The notes: generated from the sequence alone by a model not told the origin. A stretch of 64,000 nt of DNA from Kribbella jiaozuonensis (GCF_005233875.1 NZ_SZPZ01000006.1:62001-126000); one strand, 5' to 3'. Counted from the first letter of the stretch, positions 15,945-24,718 are shown. A program made the numbers and translations.

Positions 15945-17311
15945 CCAAGGGCAGGCAGACGGGTCAGGGCGTCGGCGACTGCTGACTGGATCTCGGCGTC
16001 GTCCCAGCTGCGGTCGGTCATCGTGTTGGAGAGGTAGGCGTCGTACGCCGCCAGATCCAGGTGGCCGTGGCCGCAGAGGGCGGTGAGGATGACCTTCTCC
16101 TCGCCGGATTCCTTACAGCGTTGGGCTTCCTCGATCGCGGCGGCCAGCGCGTGGGTGGGTTCAGGGGCTGGGACGATGCCTTCGGTGCGGGCGAACTGGA
16201 TGCCTGCGGCGAAGCACTCGGACTGGGGTTTGGCGATGGCCTCGATCTCGCCGGACTCGTACAGGTGGCTGATCAGCGGGCTCATCCCGTGGTACCGCAG
16301 GCCGCCGGCGTGGATCGGGTCGGGGATGAAGTCGTGGCCGAGCGTGTGCATCTTCATCAGCGGTGTCATGCCGAGGGTGTCGCCGAAGTCGTACGCATAC
16401 GTGCCCTGGGTGAGCGACGGGCAGGCGGCCGGCTCGACCGCGCGGACGACCGGTGACATCCGGCCGGCCCACTTCTCCCGCAGGAACGGGAACGCCAGGC
16501 CGCCGAAGTTCGACCCGCCGCCGGTGCAGCCGACGAGGAGATCGGGGGTCTCGCCAACCATTGCGAGCTGGATCAGGGCTTCCTCGCCGATGATCGTCTG
16601 GTGCAGCAGCACGTGGTTGAGGACCGAGCCGAGGGCGTAATGCACCTCGGGATCCTGGACGGCGGCTTCGACTGCCTCGCTGATCGCGATCCCGAGCGAA
16701 CCGGTGGAATCGGGGTGCTCGGCAAGGATCTTCCGCCCGGCCTCGGTCAGGTCCGACGGGCTCGGGTGCACGGTCGCGCCGAAGACTTGCATCATCGTCC
16801 GCCGGTACGGCTTCTGGTCGTACGACGCCCGCACCTGCCAGACCTCGCACTCCAGGTCGTACTGCGCGCAGGCGAAGGCGAGCGCAGTACCCCACTGTCC
16901 TGCGCCGGTCTCGGTGGTGAGCTTCCGGACGCCGGATTTCGCGTTGTAGTACGCCTGTGGGACGGCGGTGTTGGGTTTGTGTGATCCGGCCGGCGAGACG
17001 CCTTCGTACTTGTAGTAGATGCGTGCCGGTGTATCGAGCGCCTTCTCCAACCGATGCGCCCGGTACAGCGGACTGGGTCGCCACAGCCGGTAGACGTCGA
17101 GCACCTCGCCCGGGATATCGACGTACTGCTCCTGCGAAACCTCTTGCATGATGAGGTCCATCGGGAACAACGGCGCCAGATCCTCCGGCCCGATCGGTTG
17201 CCCCGTCCCCGGATGCAACACCGGCGGCGGTGGCGTCGGCAGATCGTGAAGCACGTTGTACCACCGCGTGGGCATCTCATCTTCCGGCAGCAAGATCTTC
17301 GTCGGCGTCAT
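15941..17311 (-). CDS. TrpB-like PLP-dependent enzyme (TrpB2 type)
   Basis: A 456-residue fold-type II PLP enzyme of the TrpB2/TrpB-like class (about 60 residues longer than TrpB1). Lys112 in PAGSHKPNTA is the expected PLP Schiff-base lysine. GCTGGGSNFGG is the phosphate-binding glycine loop and TETGAGQWG the substrate loop. It may make Trp from indole and Ser, often as a stand-alone enzyme without TrpA; no trpA is nearby. ATG 17311 is preferred to one at 17374, whose extra 21 residues look non-conserved. Confidence 0.88.
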   Translation of the reverse strand: MTPTKILLPEDEMPTRWYNVLHDLPTPPPPVLHPGTGQPIGPEDLAPLFPMDLIMQEVSQEQYVDIPGEVLDVYRLWRPSPLYRAHRLEKALDTPARIYYKYEGVSPAGSHKPNTAVPQAYYNAKSGVRKLTTETGAGQWGTALAFACAQYDLECEVWQVRASYDQKPYRRTMMQVFGATVHPSPSDLTEAGRKILAEHPDSTGSLGIAISEAVEAAVQDPEVHYALGSVLNHVLLHQTIIGEEALIQLAMVGETPDLLVGCTGGGSNFGGLAFPFLREKWAGRMSPVVRAVEPAACPSLTQGTYAYDFGDTLGMTPLMKMHTLGHDFIPDPIHAGGLRYHGMSPLISHLYESGEIEAIAKPQSECFAAGIQFARTEGIVPAPEPTHALAAAIEEAQRCKESGEEKVILTALCGHGHLDLAAYDAYLSNTMTDRSWDDAEIQSAVADALTRLPALG

Positions 17312-17385
17312 GCCAGCAAAGTTAGGCCCGCCCCAACCCCCAGGCAACGACCTGAACCGGAACTCACCCGGCACTTATTTTGCTG

Positions 17386-18420
17386 TCAGGCGGGAACCGT
17401 CGCGGGGGTGCCTAGCCATTGGTCGATTTCGGTGAGGAGGGATTTTTGGACTTCGGGTGGGGCGGTGGAGGCCAGGACTGAGGAGCGGGCCAGGTCGGCC
17501 AGTTCGGGGTCGGTGAAGGCGTGGACGGTGCGGGCGGTTTCGTACTGTTCGGCCAGGCGGGAGCCGAAGAGCAACGGGTCGTCGGCGCCCAGGGCGATGC
17601 GGGCGCCGGCTTCGTAGAGGTGGCGGAGGGGGACGTCTTCGGGGCGGCGGTAGACGCCTAGGGAGACGTTGGAGGCGGGGCAGACTTCCAGGGCGATCTG
17701 GGCGTCGACCACGCGCTTCAGGAGGTCGGGGTCCTCTACGGAACGTACGCCGTGGCCGATGCGGCCGGCGCCTAGCTCGTCGAGGCAGGTGCGGACCGTG
17801 GCGGGGCCGCACAGTTCGCCGCCGTGGGGGGCGGCGAGGAGACCGGCGTGGCGGGCGATGCGGAAGGCGGGGGCGAACTCGGACGTCGTACCGCGGCGCT
17901 CGTCGTTGGACAGACCGAACCCGACCACCCCGCGGCCGACGTACTGCGATGCCAGCCGCGCCAGCGTCCGTGCGTCCAGCGGGTGACGGGTCCGGTTCGC
18001 GGCGATGATCACCTGCACGGAGATGCCCGTCGACTCCGACGCATCCCGCGCGGCATCGAGCACCAGGTCGGTGAACTCCGTGATCCCGTGGAACCGGTTC
18101 GCGTACCCGGACGGGTCGACCTGGATCTCCAGCCAGCGTGACCCGTCGGCGCGGTCGTCCTCGGCCGCCTCACGGACCAGACGGCGTACGTCGTCCTCCG
18201 TCCGCAGCACCGAGCGGGCGATGTCGTACAACCGCTGGAACCGGAACCAGCCGCGCTCGTCAGCTGCCGACAGCTCCGGCGGCCAGTCCGTCCGCAATGC
18301 GTCCGGAAGCCGGACCCCGTGCTTGTCCGCCAGCTCGACCAGCGTCAGATGCCGCATCGACCCGGAGAAGTGCAGATGCAGGTGTGTTTTCGGCAGCACC
18401 CGCAGATCCCGCTGCGTCAT
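17386..18420 (-). CDS. Adenosine deaminase family protein
   Basis: A 344-residue metal-dependent deaminase of the adenosine/AMP deaminase superfamily. The N-terminal metal site is THLHLHFSGS (residues 12-21), in which the acidic residue that usually follows HxH is Ser, typical of a divergent actinobacterial subgroup. HGGE carries the proton-shuttle Glu and DDP the C-terminal metal Asp. Adenosine is the default substrate, but another amino-purine is possible because of the divergent first motif. The 3' ~300 nt are C-rich on the coding strand. Confidence 0.8.
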   Translation of the reverse strand: MTQRDLRVLPKTHLHLHFSGSMRHLTLVELADKHGVRLPDALRTDWPPELSAADERGWFRFQRLYDIARSVLRTEDDVRRLVREAAEDDRADGSRWLEIQVDPSGYANRFHGITEFTDLVLDAARDASESTGISVQVIIAANRTRHPLDARTLARLASQYVGRGVVGFGLSNDERRGTTSEFAPAFRIARHAGLLAAPHGGELCGPATVRTCLDELGAGRIGHGVRSVEDPDLLKRVVDAQIALEVCPASNVSLGVYRRPEDVPLRHLYEAGARIALGADDPLLFGSRLAEQYETARTVHAFTDPELADLARSSVLASTAPPEVQKSLLTEIDQWLGTPATVPA

Positions 18421-18462
18421 TACCGAAGGTTACCGAGGCCCTACCCGCACGGCGAAATCCAG

Positions 18463-19656
18463 TCAGCCCAGAAGCTTGGCGATCCGGCTCAGCCCCTCGA
18501 CCAGGTCGTCGTCCCCGAGCGCGTACGACAGCCGCAGGTACCCCGGCGCACCGAACGCCTCACCCGGCACCACCGCCACCTCGACCTCGTCCAGGATCAG
18601 GTCAGCCAGCTCCGCCGAGGAACCAGCCGTCCGTCCGTTGATCTCCTTGCCGAGCACGCCCTTGACCGACGGATACGCGTAGAACGCACCGGTCGGCTCC
18701 GGGCACTCGACGCCGGGGATCTCGTTGAGCATCCGGACCATGGTCCGTCGACGGCGATCAAACGCCTTCTTCATCTCGTCGACCGCGCTCAGGTCGCCGG
18801 ACACCGCCGCAAGAGCGGCCCGCTGGGCAACGTTGCAGACGTTCGAGGTCTGGTGCGACTGCAGGTTGGTCGCGGCCTTGATGACGTCCTTCGGGCCGAT
18901 CATCCAGCCGACCCGCCAGCCCGTCATCGCATACGTCTTGGCGACGCCGTTGAGTACGACGGTCTTGTCGGCCAGCTCTGGCACCACGACCGGGATCGAG
19001 GTCGAGCGGGCATCGCCGTACGTCAGGTGCTCGTAGATCTCGTCGGTGATCACCCACAGGTCGTGCTCGAGCGCCCAGCGGCCGATCGCTTCGATCGTCT
19101 CCGGGCTGTCGACCGCGCCGGTCGGGTTCGACGGCGAGCAGAACAGCAGGGCCTTGGTCCGCGGGGTCCGGGCCGCCTCGAGCTGCTCGACCGTGACGGA
19201 GTAGTTCTGCGACTCGTCCGCGAACACCTCCACGGGCACGCCGCCCGCCAGCCGGATGGTCTCCGGGTACGTCGTCCAGTACGGCGCGGGCAGCAGCACC
19301 TCGTCACCCGGGTCGAGCAGCGTCGCGAACGCGTTGTACACCGCGTGCTTGCCGCCGTTCGTGACCAGGACCTGGGCCGCCTCGATCTCGTAGCCGGAGT
19401 CCCGCTTGGTCTTGACCGCGATCGCCTGCTTCAGCTCCGGCAGGCCGCCGGCCGGGCTGTACCGGTGGTTCTTCGGATCCCGCGCCGCTTCGACCGCCGC
19501 TTCCACGATGTAGTCCGGCGTCGGGAAGTCCGGCTCGCCCGCGCCGAACCCGATGACCGGGCGTCCGGCCGCCTTGAGTGCCTTCGCCTTGGCGTCGACC
19601 GCCAGCGTCGCCGATTCACTGATGGCGCCGATCCGCGCCGAGATCCTGGAACCCAT
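18463..19656 (-). CDS. aspC: Aspartate aminotransferase (class I/II)
   Basis: A 397-residue fold-type I PLP aminotransferase. FGAGEPDFPTP (N-terminal substrate loop), SPSNPTGAV, ITDEIYEHLTY and the PLP lysine Lys240 in GVAKTYAMTGWRVGW are all present, as in Thermus/actinobacterial aspartate aminotransferases. ATG 19656 gives the shortest N-terminus before the conserved region; ATG 19665 in frame is an alternative. In streptomycetes the same gene flanks tRNA-Trp-secE-nusG, as here. Confidence 0.88.
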   Translation of the reverse strand: MGSRISARIGAISESATLAVDAKAKALKAAGRPVIGFGAGEPDFPTPDYIVEAAVEAARDPKNHRYSPAGGLPELKQAIAVKTKRDSGYEIEAAQVLVTNGGKHAVYNAFATLLDPGDEVLLPAPYWTTYPETIRLAGGVPVEVFADESQNYSVTVEQLEAARTPRTKALLFCSPSNPTGAVDSPETIEAIGRWALEHDLWVITDEIYEHLTYGDARSTSIPVVVPELADKTVVLNGVAKTYAMTGWRVGWMIGPKDVIKAATNLQSHQTSNVCNVAQRAALAAVSGDLSAVDEMKKAFDRRRRTMVRMLNEIPGVECPEPTGAFYAYPSVKGVLGKEINGRTAGSSAELADLILDEVEVAVVPGEAFGAPGYLRLSYALGDDDLVEGLSRIAKLLG

Positions 19657-19817
19657 GGCCTCCATCCTGGCACCACGGCGTCCGGCGGTGCCCGCCGATT
19701 CCACTGGACGGTCCCGGGAACACGCCAGGGGTGTGGTCCGTTGGGACCGGGTAGAGGCTGTATGGTTCTGACCGCGGTGCGGCGCCCGGCAGGGGGTCGT
19801 GCGGGCAAGGGCCTCAG

Positions 19818-19847
19818 TTCGACCAGGTGGCTCAGACCCCGTACACT
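19818..19847 (+). promoter_or_regulatory. Candidate promoter upstream of tRNA-Trp
   Basis: TTCGAC (19818-19823) and TACACT (19842-19847) with an 18-bp spacer lie about 78 bp before tRNA-Trp. The 268-bp gap between the aminotransferase and tRNA-Trp holds no other recognisable element. Confidence 0.4.
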
Positions 19848-19924
19848 CTTCTAGTCCGGGCGTTGGTGGCCCTGATCCGGCATGCCTGAGATCAGGTCCG
19901 ACGCGGCGTCCGGATGGATTGCAG

Positions 19925-19997
19925 AGGGCACTAGCTCAACTGGCAGAGCATCGGTCTCCAAAACCGAAGGTTGGGGGTTCAAGTCCCTCGTGCCCTG
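19925..19997 (+). tRNA. tRNA-Trp (CCA anticodon)
   Basis: A 73-nt cloverleaf. Acceptor AGGGCAC/GTGCCCT, D stem GCTC/GAGC, anticodon stem TCGGT/ACCGA with loop CTCCAAA (anticodon CCA), T loop TTCAAGT, discriminator G. CCA is not encoded. It lies directly upstream of secE, the standard actinobacterial arrangement. Confidence 0.97.
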
Positions 19998-20004
19998 CAA
20001 ATCC

Positions 20005-20025
20005 TGACCGGCGCAGGGCCGGTCA
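20005..20025 (+). terminator. Hairpin between tRNA-Trp and secE
   Basis: TGACCGGC and GCCGGTCA form a perfect 8-bp stem with a 5-nt loop 7 nt after the tRNA. No T-tract follows, so it may be a partial terminator or a tRNA 3'-processing guide ahead of secE. Confidence 0.5.
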
Positions 20026-20052
20026 GGCCGCCGCTAGCGAAAGAGGTAGGTC

Positions 20053-20295
20053 GTGACGGAGACGCGCACCCCGGCACCGTCCGGCGCCGGCAAGCCTGCG
20101 GAAGGCAAGCAGCGCCGTGGACTGGTGCGCTTCTACCGCGAGGTGGTCGCCGAGCTCCGCAAGGTCGTCTGGCCGACCCGCAAGCAGCTCTCCACCTACT
20201 TCGTGGTCGTGCTGACCTTCGTGGTGTTCGTCATCGCGATCGTCTCGGTCCTCGACCTCGCCTTCGGCTGGGCGATGTTCAAGATCTTCGGCTGA
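20053..20295 (+). CDS. secE: Preprotein translocase subunit SecE
   Basis: An 80-residue SecE with a basic cytosolic N-terminus, the conserved amphipathic segment FYREVVAELRKVVWPTRKQL and a single C-terminal transmembrane helix. It is an essential clamp of the SecYEG channel. GTG 20053 follows AAGAGGTAGG. It is probably cotranscribed with nusG. Confidence 0.96.
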   Translation: MTETRTPAPSGAGKPAEGKQRRGLVRFYREVVAELRKVVWPTRKQLSTYFVVVLTFVVFVIAIVSVLDLAFGWAMFKIFG

Positions 20296-20380
20296 GGTTC
20301 GCCGAACGACCTACCGAAGGCCCCGGGCCCCGGCCCGACCGGAAGCAGACAAGACCCCGAACCAGATGACGGAGTACGAC

Positions 20381-21538
20381 GTGTCCGAGCGCGACGACGA
20401 GGTCCTCGAGTACGAGGACGAGTTCGACGTATCCGACTCCGACGATCTCGAGCTCGACTTCGACGAGAACGCCACCGATGACGACCTGTTCGGTGACGAC
20501 GATGATGATGATGACGACGACCCGTTCGCGGACCTCGACGCTGACGACGATGACGAGGACGTGGATGTGGAAGAGGACGAGTACTCCGCCGATGACGAGG
20601 CGGAGGTGCCCCCGGCGGACGCCGACACCTCCGACGACGAGCCGGTAGTCGTGGTTGCGGCCGCCGATGAGGCCGAGGACGCCGAGGTGGTGACCGAGGA
20701 GGACGTCGAGGACGCCGCCGAGGAACTGGCCGAGGAGACCGCCGAGACCGCCCCGGAGACCACTGTCGAGCAGCCTGCTGCACCCGACGAGGTGGTCTTC
20801 TCCAGCGGTGAGGACGAGGCCGACGACGACGCCGACACCGACGCGCTGGCGGCAGCCGCCGCCGCAGCGGACGACGACGAGGCCGAGGAAGCCGAAGAGG
20901 CCGAGCCGGAGGAGCCGGGCGACCCGCTCGAGGAGCTGCGCAGCCGGCTCCGCTCCCAGATCGGCGACTGGTACGTCGTGCACACGTACTCAGGGATGGA
21001 GAACCGGGTCAAGGGCAACCTGGAGAACCGGATCAACTCCCTGAACATGGAGGACTACATCTTCGAGATCATCGTGCCGACCGAAGAGGTCGCCGAGATC
21101 AAGAACGGTCAGCGCCGGATGGTCAAGCGCACCGTCCTCCCCGGCTACGTGCTGGTCCGGATGGACCTGACCGACGAGTCCTGGTCGACCGTGCGGCACA
21201 CGCCGTCGGTGACCGGCTTCGTCGGGAACAGCCAGAAGCCGGTCCCGCTCAGCCTCGAAGAGGTTGAGAAGATGCTCGCTCCGGCCGTCGTGGCGGCGGC
21301 CGAGGCGGCGGCAGCCGAAGCCGGTGCCGCACCCGCCAAGACCGCGGCGAAGAAGAAGGTCGAGGTTGCCGACTTCGGTGTCGGTGACTCGGTCATGGTG
21401 GTCGACGGGCCGTTCGCGACCCTGCACGCCACAGTCACGGAGATCAATGCCGAGGCCCAGCGGATCAAGGCCCTGGTGGAGATCTTCGGCCGGGAGACCC
21501 CGGTGGAACTCAGCTTCAACCAGATCCAGAAAGTCTAA
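20381..21538 (+). CDS. nusG: Transcription termination/antitermination factor NusG
   Basis: NusG with an unusually long acidic N-terminal extension: about 185 residues dominated by Asp/Glu, including runs of Asp, before the NGN domain (starting at GDWYVVHTYSG). The NGN domain is followed by an Ala-rich insertion (AAAEAAAAEAGAAPAKTAAKKK) and the KOW domain (FGVGDSVMVVDGPFATLHATV). It binds RNA polymerase and couples it to Rho or ribosomes. GTG 20381 has GGAG six nt upstream; ATG 20366, five codons earlier in frame, lacks a Shine-Dalgarno and is the alternative start. Confidence 0.93.
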   Translation: MSERDDEVLEYEDEFDVSDSDDLELDFDENATDDDLFGDDDDDDDDDPFADLDADDDDEDVDVEEDEYSADDEAEVPPADADTSDDEPVVVVAAADEAEDAEVVTEEDVEDAAEELAEETAETAPETTVEQPAAPDEVVFSSGEDEADDDADTDALAAAAAAADDDEAEEAEEAEPEEPGDPLEELRSRLRSQIGDWYVVHTYSGMENRVKGNLENRINSLNMEDYIFEIIVPTEEVAEIKNGQRRMVKRTVLPGYVLVRMDLTDESWSTVRHTPSVTGFVGNSQKPVPLSLEEVEKMLAPAVVAAAEAAAAEAGAAPAKTAAKKKVEVADFGVGDSVMVVDGPFATLHATVTEINAEAQRIKALVEIFGRETPVELSFNQIQKV

Positions 21539-21550
21539 GGACCCGACAGA

Positions 21551-21982
21551 ATGCCTCCGAAGAAGAAGATTGCCGCACTCGTCAAGGTGCAGCTCCAGGC
21601 CGGTGCTGCGACGCCGGCGCCGCCGGTCGGTACCGCGCTCGGTCCGCACGGCGTCAACATCATGGAGTTCTGCAAGGCGTACAACGCCCAGACGGAGTCC
21701 ATGCGCGGAAACGTCGTACCGGTCGAGATCACGATCTACGAAGACCGGTCCTTCACGTTCATCACCAAGACGCCGCCGGCGCCGGAGATGATCAAGAAGG
21801 CCGCCGGGCTGCAGAAGGGCTCCGCCGTTCCGCAGCGCGACAAGGTCGGCAAGATCACCAAGGACCAGGTCCGCGAGATCGCGACCACCAAGATGCCGGA
21901 CCTCAACGCCCGTGACATCGACGCTGCCATGAAGATCATCGAGGGTACGGCGCGCTCCATGGGCGTCACCATCGACGGCTGA
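21551..21982 (+). CDS. rplK: 50S ribosomal protein L11
   Basis: A 143-residue L11 with the conserved LVKVQLQAGAATPAPPVGTALGPHGVN N-terminal region and the C-terminal rRNA-binding domain. It forms the GTPase-associated centre with L10/L12 and is the thiostrepton site. It lies 12 bp after nusG and 77 bp before rplA, the canonical L11 operon. Confidence 0.98.
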   Translation: MPPKKKIAALVKVQLQAGAATPAPPVGTALGPHGVNIMEFCKAYNAQTESMRGNVVPVEITIYEDRSFTFITKTPPAPEMIKKAAGLQKGSAVPQRDKVGKITKDQVREIATTKMPDLNARDIDAAMKIIEGTARSMGVTIDG

Positions 21983-22059
21983 CCGGCACCAACTTTCAGT
22001 ACGCAGTAGTGGCAGGGCGAAGCGCCGCCCGGAGACCACACCCCAGAGAGGAACAGTAA

Positions 22060-22782
22060 ATGGCACAGCGCAGCAAGGCTTACCGCGCCGCCGCGGAGAA
22101 GATCGACTTCGATCACCTGTACACGCCGCTCGAGGCGATCCGGCTGGCCAAGGAGGCCGCCGGCAGCAAGAAGTTCAACTCGACCGTGGACGTCGCGATG
22201 CGTCTCGGGGTCGACCCTCGCAAGGCCGACCAGATGGTGCGCGGCACCGTCAACCTTCCGCACGGTACTGGCAAGACGGCACGGGTCCTCGTCTTCGCCA
22301 CCGGTGAGAAGGCCGAGCAGGCGAAGGCCGCCGGCGCCGACTTCGTCGGTGACGACGACATGATCAAGAAGGTGACCGACGGCTGGCTCGACTTCGACGC
22401 CGTCGTCGCGACCCCTGACCTGATGGGCAAGGTCGGCCGGCTCGGCCGGGTTCTCGGCCCGCGTGGTCTGATGCCGAACCCGAAGACCGGCACGGTCACC
22501 CCGGACGTGGTGAAGGCCGTGAACGACATCAAGGGCGGCAAGATCGAGTTCCGGGTCGACCGGCACGCGAACCTGCACTTCATCATCGGCAAGGCGTCGT
22601 TCGACGAGGCCCAGCTGGTGGAGAACTACAGCGCCGCGCTCGACGAGATCCTCCGGCTCAAGCCGGCCAGCTCGAAGGGTCGCTACATCAAGAAGACGGT
22701 CTTCTCGACCACGATGGGTCCGGGCGTCCAGGTTGACCCCAACCTGTCCCGCAACCTGGCCGAGGAGTCGGTCGAGGCCTGA
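22060..22782 (+). CDS. rplA: 50S ribosomal protein L1
   Basis: A 240-residue L1 of the ribosomal L1 stalk. ATG 22060 follows AGAGAGGAAC. The two-domain fold and the conserved GRLGRVLGPRGLMPNPKTGTVT segment are present. L1 usually autoregulates the rplKA transcript by binding its mRNA. A strong terminator follows 22 bp after the stop. Confidence 0.98.
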   Translation: MAQRSKAYRAAAEKIDFDHLYTPLEAIRLAKEAAGSKKFNSTVDVAMRLGVDPRKADQMVRGTVNLPHGTGKTARVLVFATGEKAEQAKAAGADFVGDDDMIKKVTDGWLDFDAVVATPDLMGKVGRLGRVLGPRGLMPNPKTGTVTPDVVKAVNDIKGGKIEFRVDRHANLHFIIGKASFDEAQLVENYSAALDEILRLKPASSKGRYIKKTVFSTTMGPGVQVDPNLSRNLAEESVEA

Positions 22783-22793
22783 GCCTCACCTCT

Positions 22794-23675
22794 TCACACT
22801 GATTGCCCCCGGGTTCTCCCGGGGGCTTTCTGTTTGTCAGCCCGAGTCAGACGGAGGGCATGGTCGGCCGTCTGCACGGTCCAGCCGTCGTCGTGGCGCT
22901 CGACCACCGTGCCCGGGGCGGCATCGGTCACCACTGCGGACAGGTCGGTGCGACTGATCAGGTGCGTCGCGCCGTCCACGTCGGCTTGGGCGCTGGGAGA
23001 CGTGACGTTGAGGGCCGCGCATTTGCGGCGGATGACCCGGGACGGCTCGGTCAGGTCCAGGAGCCGTTCGGCGTCGGTGAAGAAGGGCGCCTCGGAGGCC
23101 AGAGCAGGGTCCTGCGGCTCACCAGGATCCCCGGCGACGAGACGCGGTACAGCCTCGGCGAGGCATTCGCGCAGTAGCGTGCCCCACGACTGCATCAGTC
23201 CGGTGCCGTTCAGGTCCTCGGGCAGCGGTGCGATCCGCTGGGCGAGGATCGCGCCGGTGTCGAACTCGGACGCCGTCCGATGCACCGTCGCCCCGACCCG
23301 CTCGTCACCTTCGTAGATCAGTCGCTGCGGTGTCGGCCCACGTCCCGCCGGCAGCGGTGACGGGTGGCAGTTGATCGCGCCGTACTTCGGGATCTCGAGG
23401 ATCTCGTCCGGGATCAGCCGGGGGAACGCGGCGGAGATGACGACATCAGGCTGGAGTGCGGCGATCACCGGGGCGGCGACGGCGCGGAGCTTGCGGGTGA
23501 TCAGCACGTTCGTGTCGTCCGGCAGACCGGCGACCATCGGGTCGGCCGCGCCGTACCTGCCGGTCTCGGGCAGTGTCACCACCAGGACGAGTTCGTGCCC
23601 GTTCTGTTCGGCGAAATCGTGTACGAGCCGGAAGCCGGGCAGGAACGCGTTCAGGCCAACGATCCGCAACGTCAT
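22794..23675 (-). CDS. Formyltransferase-family protein (Fmt-like)
   Basis: A 293-residue member of the formyltransferase superfamily (methionyl-tRNA formyltransferase/ArnA/GART fold). The catalytic Asn-x-His signature is in AINCHPSPLPAGRGPTP and the Asp in SEFDTGAILAQ. It is probably a paralogue using 10-formyl-tetrahydrofolate on an amine substrate rather than the housekeeping Fmt, which normally sits with def. It starts in ATGA overlap with the upstream hydroxyacid oxidase, suggesting a two-gene pathway. The basic C-terminal tail is encoded across the rplA terminator hairpin. Confidence 0.82.
   Translation of the reverse strand: MTLRIVGLNAFLPGFRLVHDFAEQNGHELVLVVTLPETGRYGAADPMVAGLPDDTNVLITRKLRAVAAPVIAALQPDVVISAAFPRLIPDEILEIPKYGAINCHPSPLPAGRGPTPQRLIYEGDERVGATVHRTASEFDTGAILAQRIAPLPEDLNGTGLMQSWGTLLRECLAEAVPRLVAGDPGEPQDPALASEAPFFTDAERLLDLTEPSRVIRRKCAALNVTSPSAQADVDGATHLISRTDLSAVVTDAAPGTVVERHDDGWTVQTADHALRLTRADKQKAPGRTRGQSV
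22805..22835 (+). terminator. Terminator of rplK-rplA, inside the convergent gene
   Basis: GCCCCCGGG and CCCGGGGGC form a 9-bp stem with TTCT loop, followed by TTTCTGTTTG. It terminates the rplKA transcript, yet lies within the last codons of the convergent formyltransferase gene, so that gene must be read through it from the other side. Confidence 0.85.
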
Positions 23676-24718
23676 CTCCTGAGGGTGACAAGGTCAGGGG
23701 TCAGCGATGACGGCGTCGGTTGGCCGACCAGGCGCAGGGTGTGGTCGAGCTCGTCGCTCAGCTCGCTGATCAGCCGGGTGACACCGGCGGAGGAGTCGAC
23801 GGTCAGAGCCCAGAGCGCGGGCCGGCCGACGAAGACTGCTCGGGCGCCGAGGGCCAGGGCAGCGAGGATGTGTTCGCCGCGACGGATCCCGCCGTCGACG
23901 TACAGCTCGACTCCGGTGCCGGCCACGGCTTCGGCGATCTCGGGCAGGGCCTGGGCGGTCGGGATCGAGGCGTCCAACTGACGGCCGCCGTGGTTCGAGA
24001 CGATGATTCCGGCGGCGCCCGCGTCCGCACAGCGTTTCGCGTCGTCGCCGCGGAGTACGCCCTTCACCACCACGGGCAGGCCGGTTCGCTCGGCGAGCCA
24101 GCCGATCACGTCGGGGTTCAGGTCGTCGGCCTTGTCGAGGTCGTCGTCGGTCCACTCGCCCTCGGGCAGGTTGGCCAGGAACTGGCCGGGTTTCGCGAGG
24201 TCCCAGACCGTCTCGCCGTCGTCTTCCTTCCGGCCGACCACGGGTGTGTCGACGGTGAGTACGACGGCTCGTGCACCGGCTTCGACCGCGGCGTCGAGCA
24301 TCCGGCGGGTGATCTCGCGGTTCCGCAGGATGTAGATCTGCAGCCACCACGGCACCCCGGTCGCCCCGAGCTCGGCGAACGTCGTACCCGCGTTGCTCGA
24401 GACCCCGAGCAGCGATTTCGCCGCGCCGACGCCGCGCGCCATCGCGAGCTCGCCGTCCGGGTCGGCCATCCGGTGCATCGTCGACGGCGAGACCAGGATC
24501 GGTGCGTCAACGGGTACGCCGAGGATCGTCGTACGGAGGTCGATCGCAGACACGTCGTTCAGCACGTGCGGGCGGAAGCGGTACGCCGACCACGCCGCGG
24601 TCGCCTCGCCGACGCTGACGCCGCCCGCGGAGCCTTGCCGGAAGTAGCGGTGCACGGCCTCGGGCAGCTTCTCGGCGGCGGCAGCTTCCAGGGTGTCGAT
24701 CCATCGCATGCGGCCCAT
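23672..24718 (-). CDS. FMN-dependent alpha-hydroxyacid oxidase family protein
   Basis: A ~348-residue alpha-hydroxyacid oxidase (lactate oxidase/monooxygenase, glycolate oxidase family), a TIM barrel with FMN. The active-site segment IIVSNHGGRQLD carries the catalytic His and Arg, and VDGGIRRGEHILAALALGARAVFVGRP is the FMN-phosphate region. It oxidises a 2-hydroxy acid to a 2-oxo acid. ATG 24718 is chosen; ATG 24709 and 24793 are in frame, but the latter overlaps the divergent leader-ORF promoter. It is translationally coupled to the formyltransferase. Confidence 0.85.
   Translation of the reverse strand: MGRMRWIDTLEAAAAEKLPEAVHRYFRQGSAGGVSVGEATAAWSAYRFRPHVLNDVSAIDLRTTILGVPVDAPILVSPSTMHRMADPDGELAMARGVGAAKSLLGVSSNAGTTFAELGATGVPWWLQIYILRNREITRRMLDAAVEAGARAVVLTVDTPVVGRKEDDGETVWDLAKPGQFLANLPEGEWTDDDLDKADDLNPDVIGWLAERTGLPVVVKGVLRGDDAKRCADAGAAGIIVSNHGGRQLDASIPTAQALPEIAEAVAGTGVELYVDGGIRRGEHILAALALGARAVFVGRPALWALTVDSSAGVTRLISELSDELDHTLRLVGQPTPSSLTPDLVTLRR

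Noticed and set aside
19799..20056. Open frame across tRNA-Trp
   Set aside because: It overlaps the tRNA and has no ribosome-binding site or recognisable sequence.
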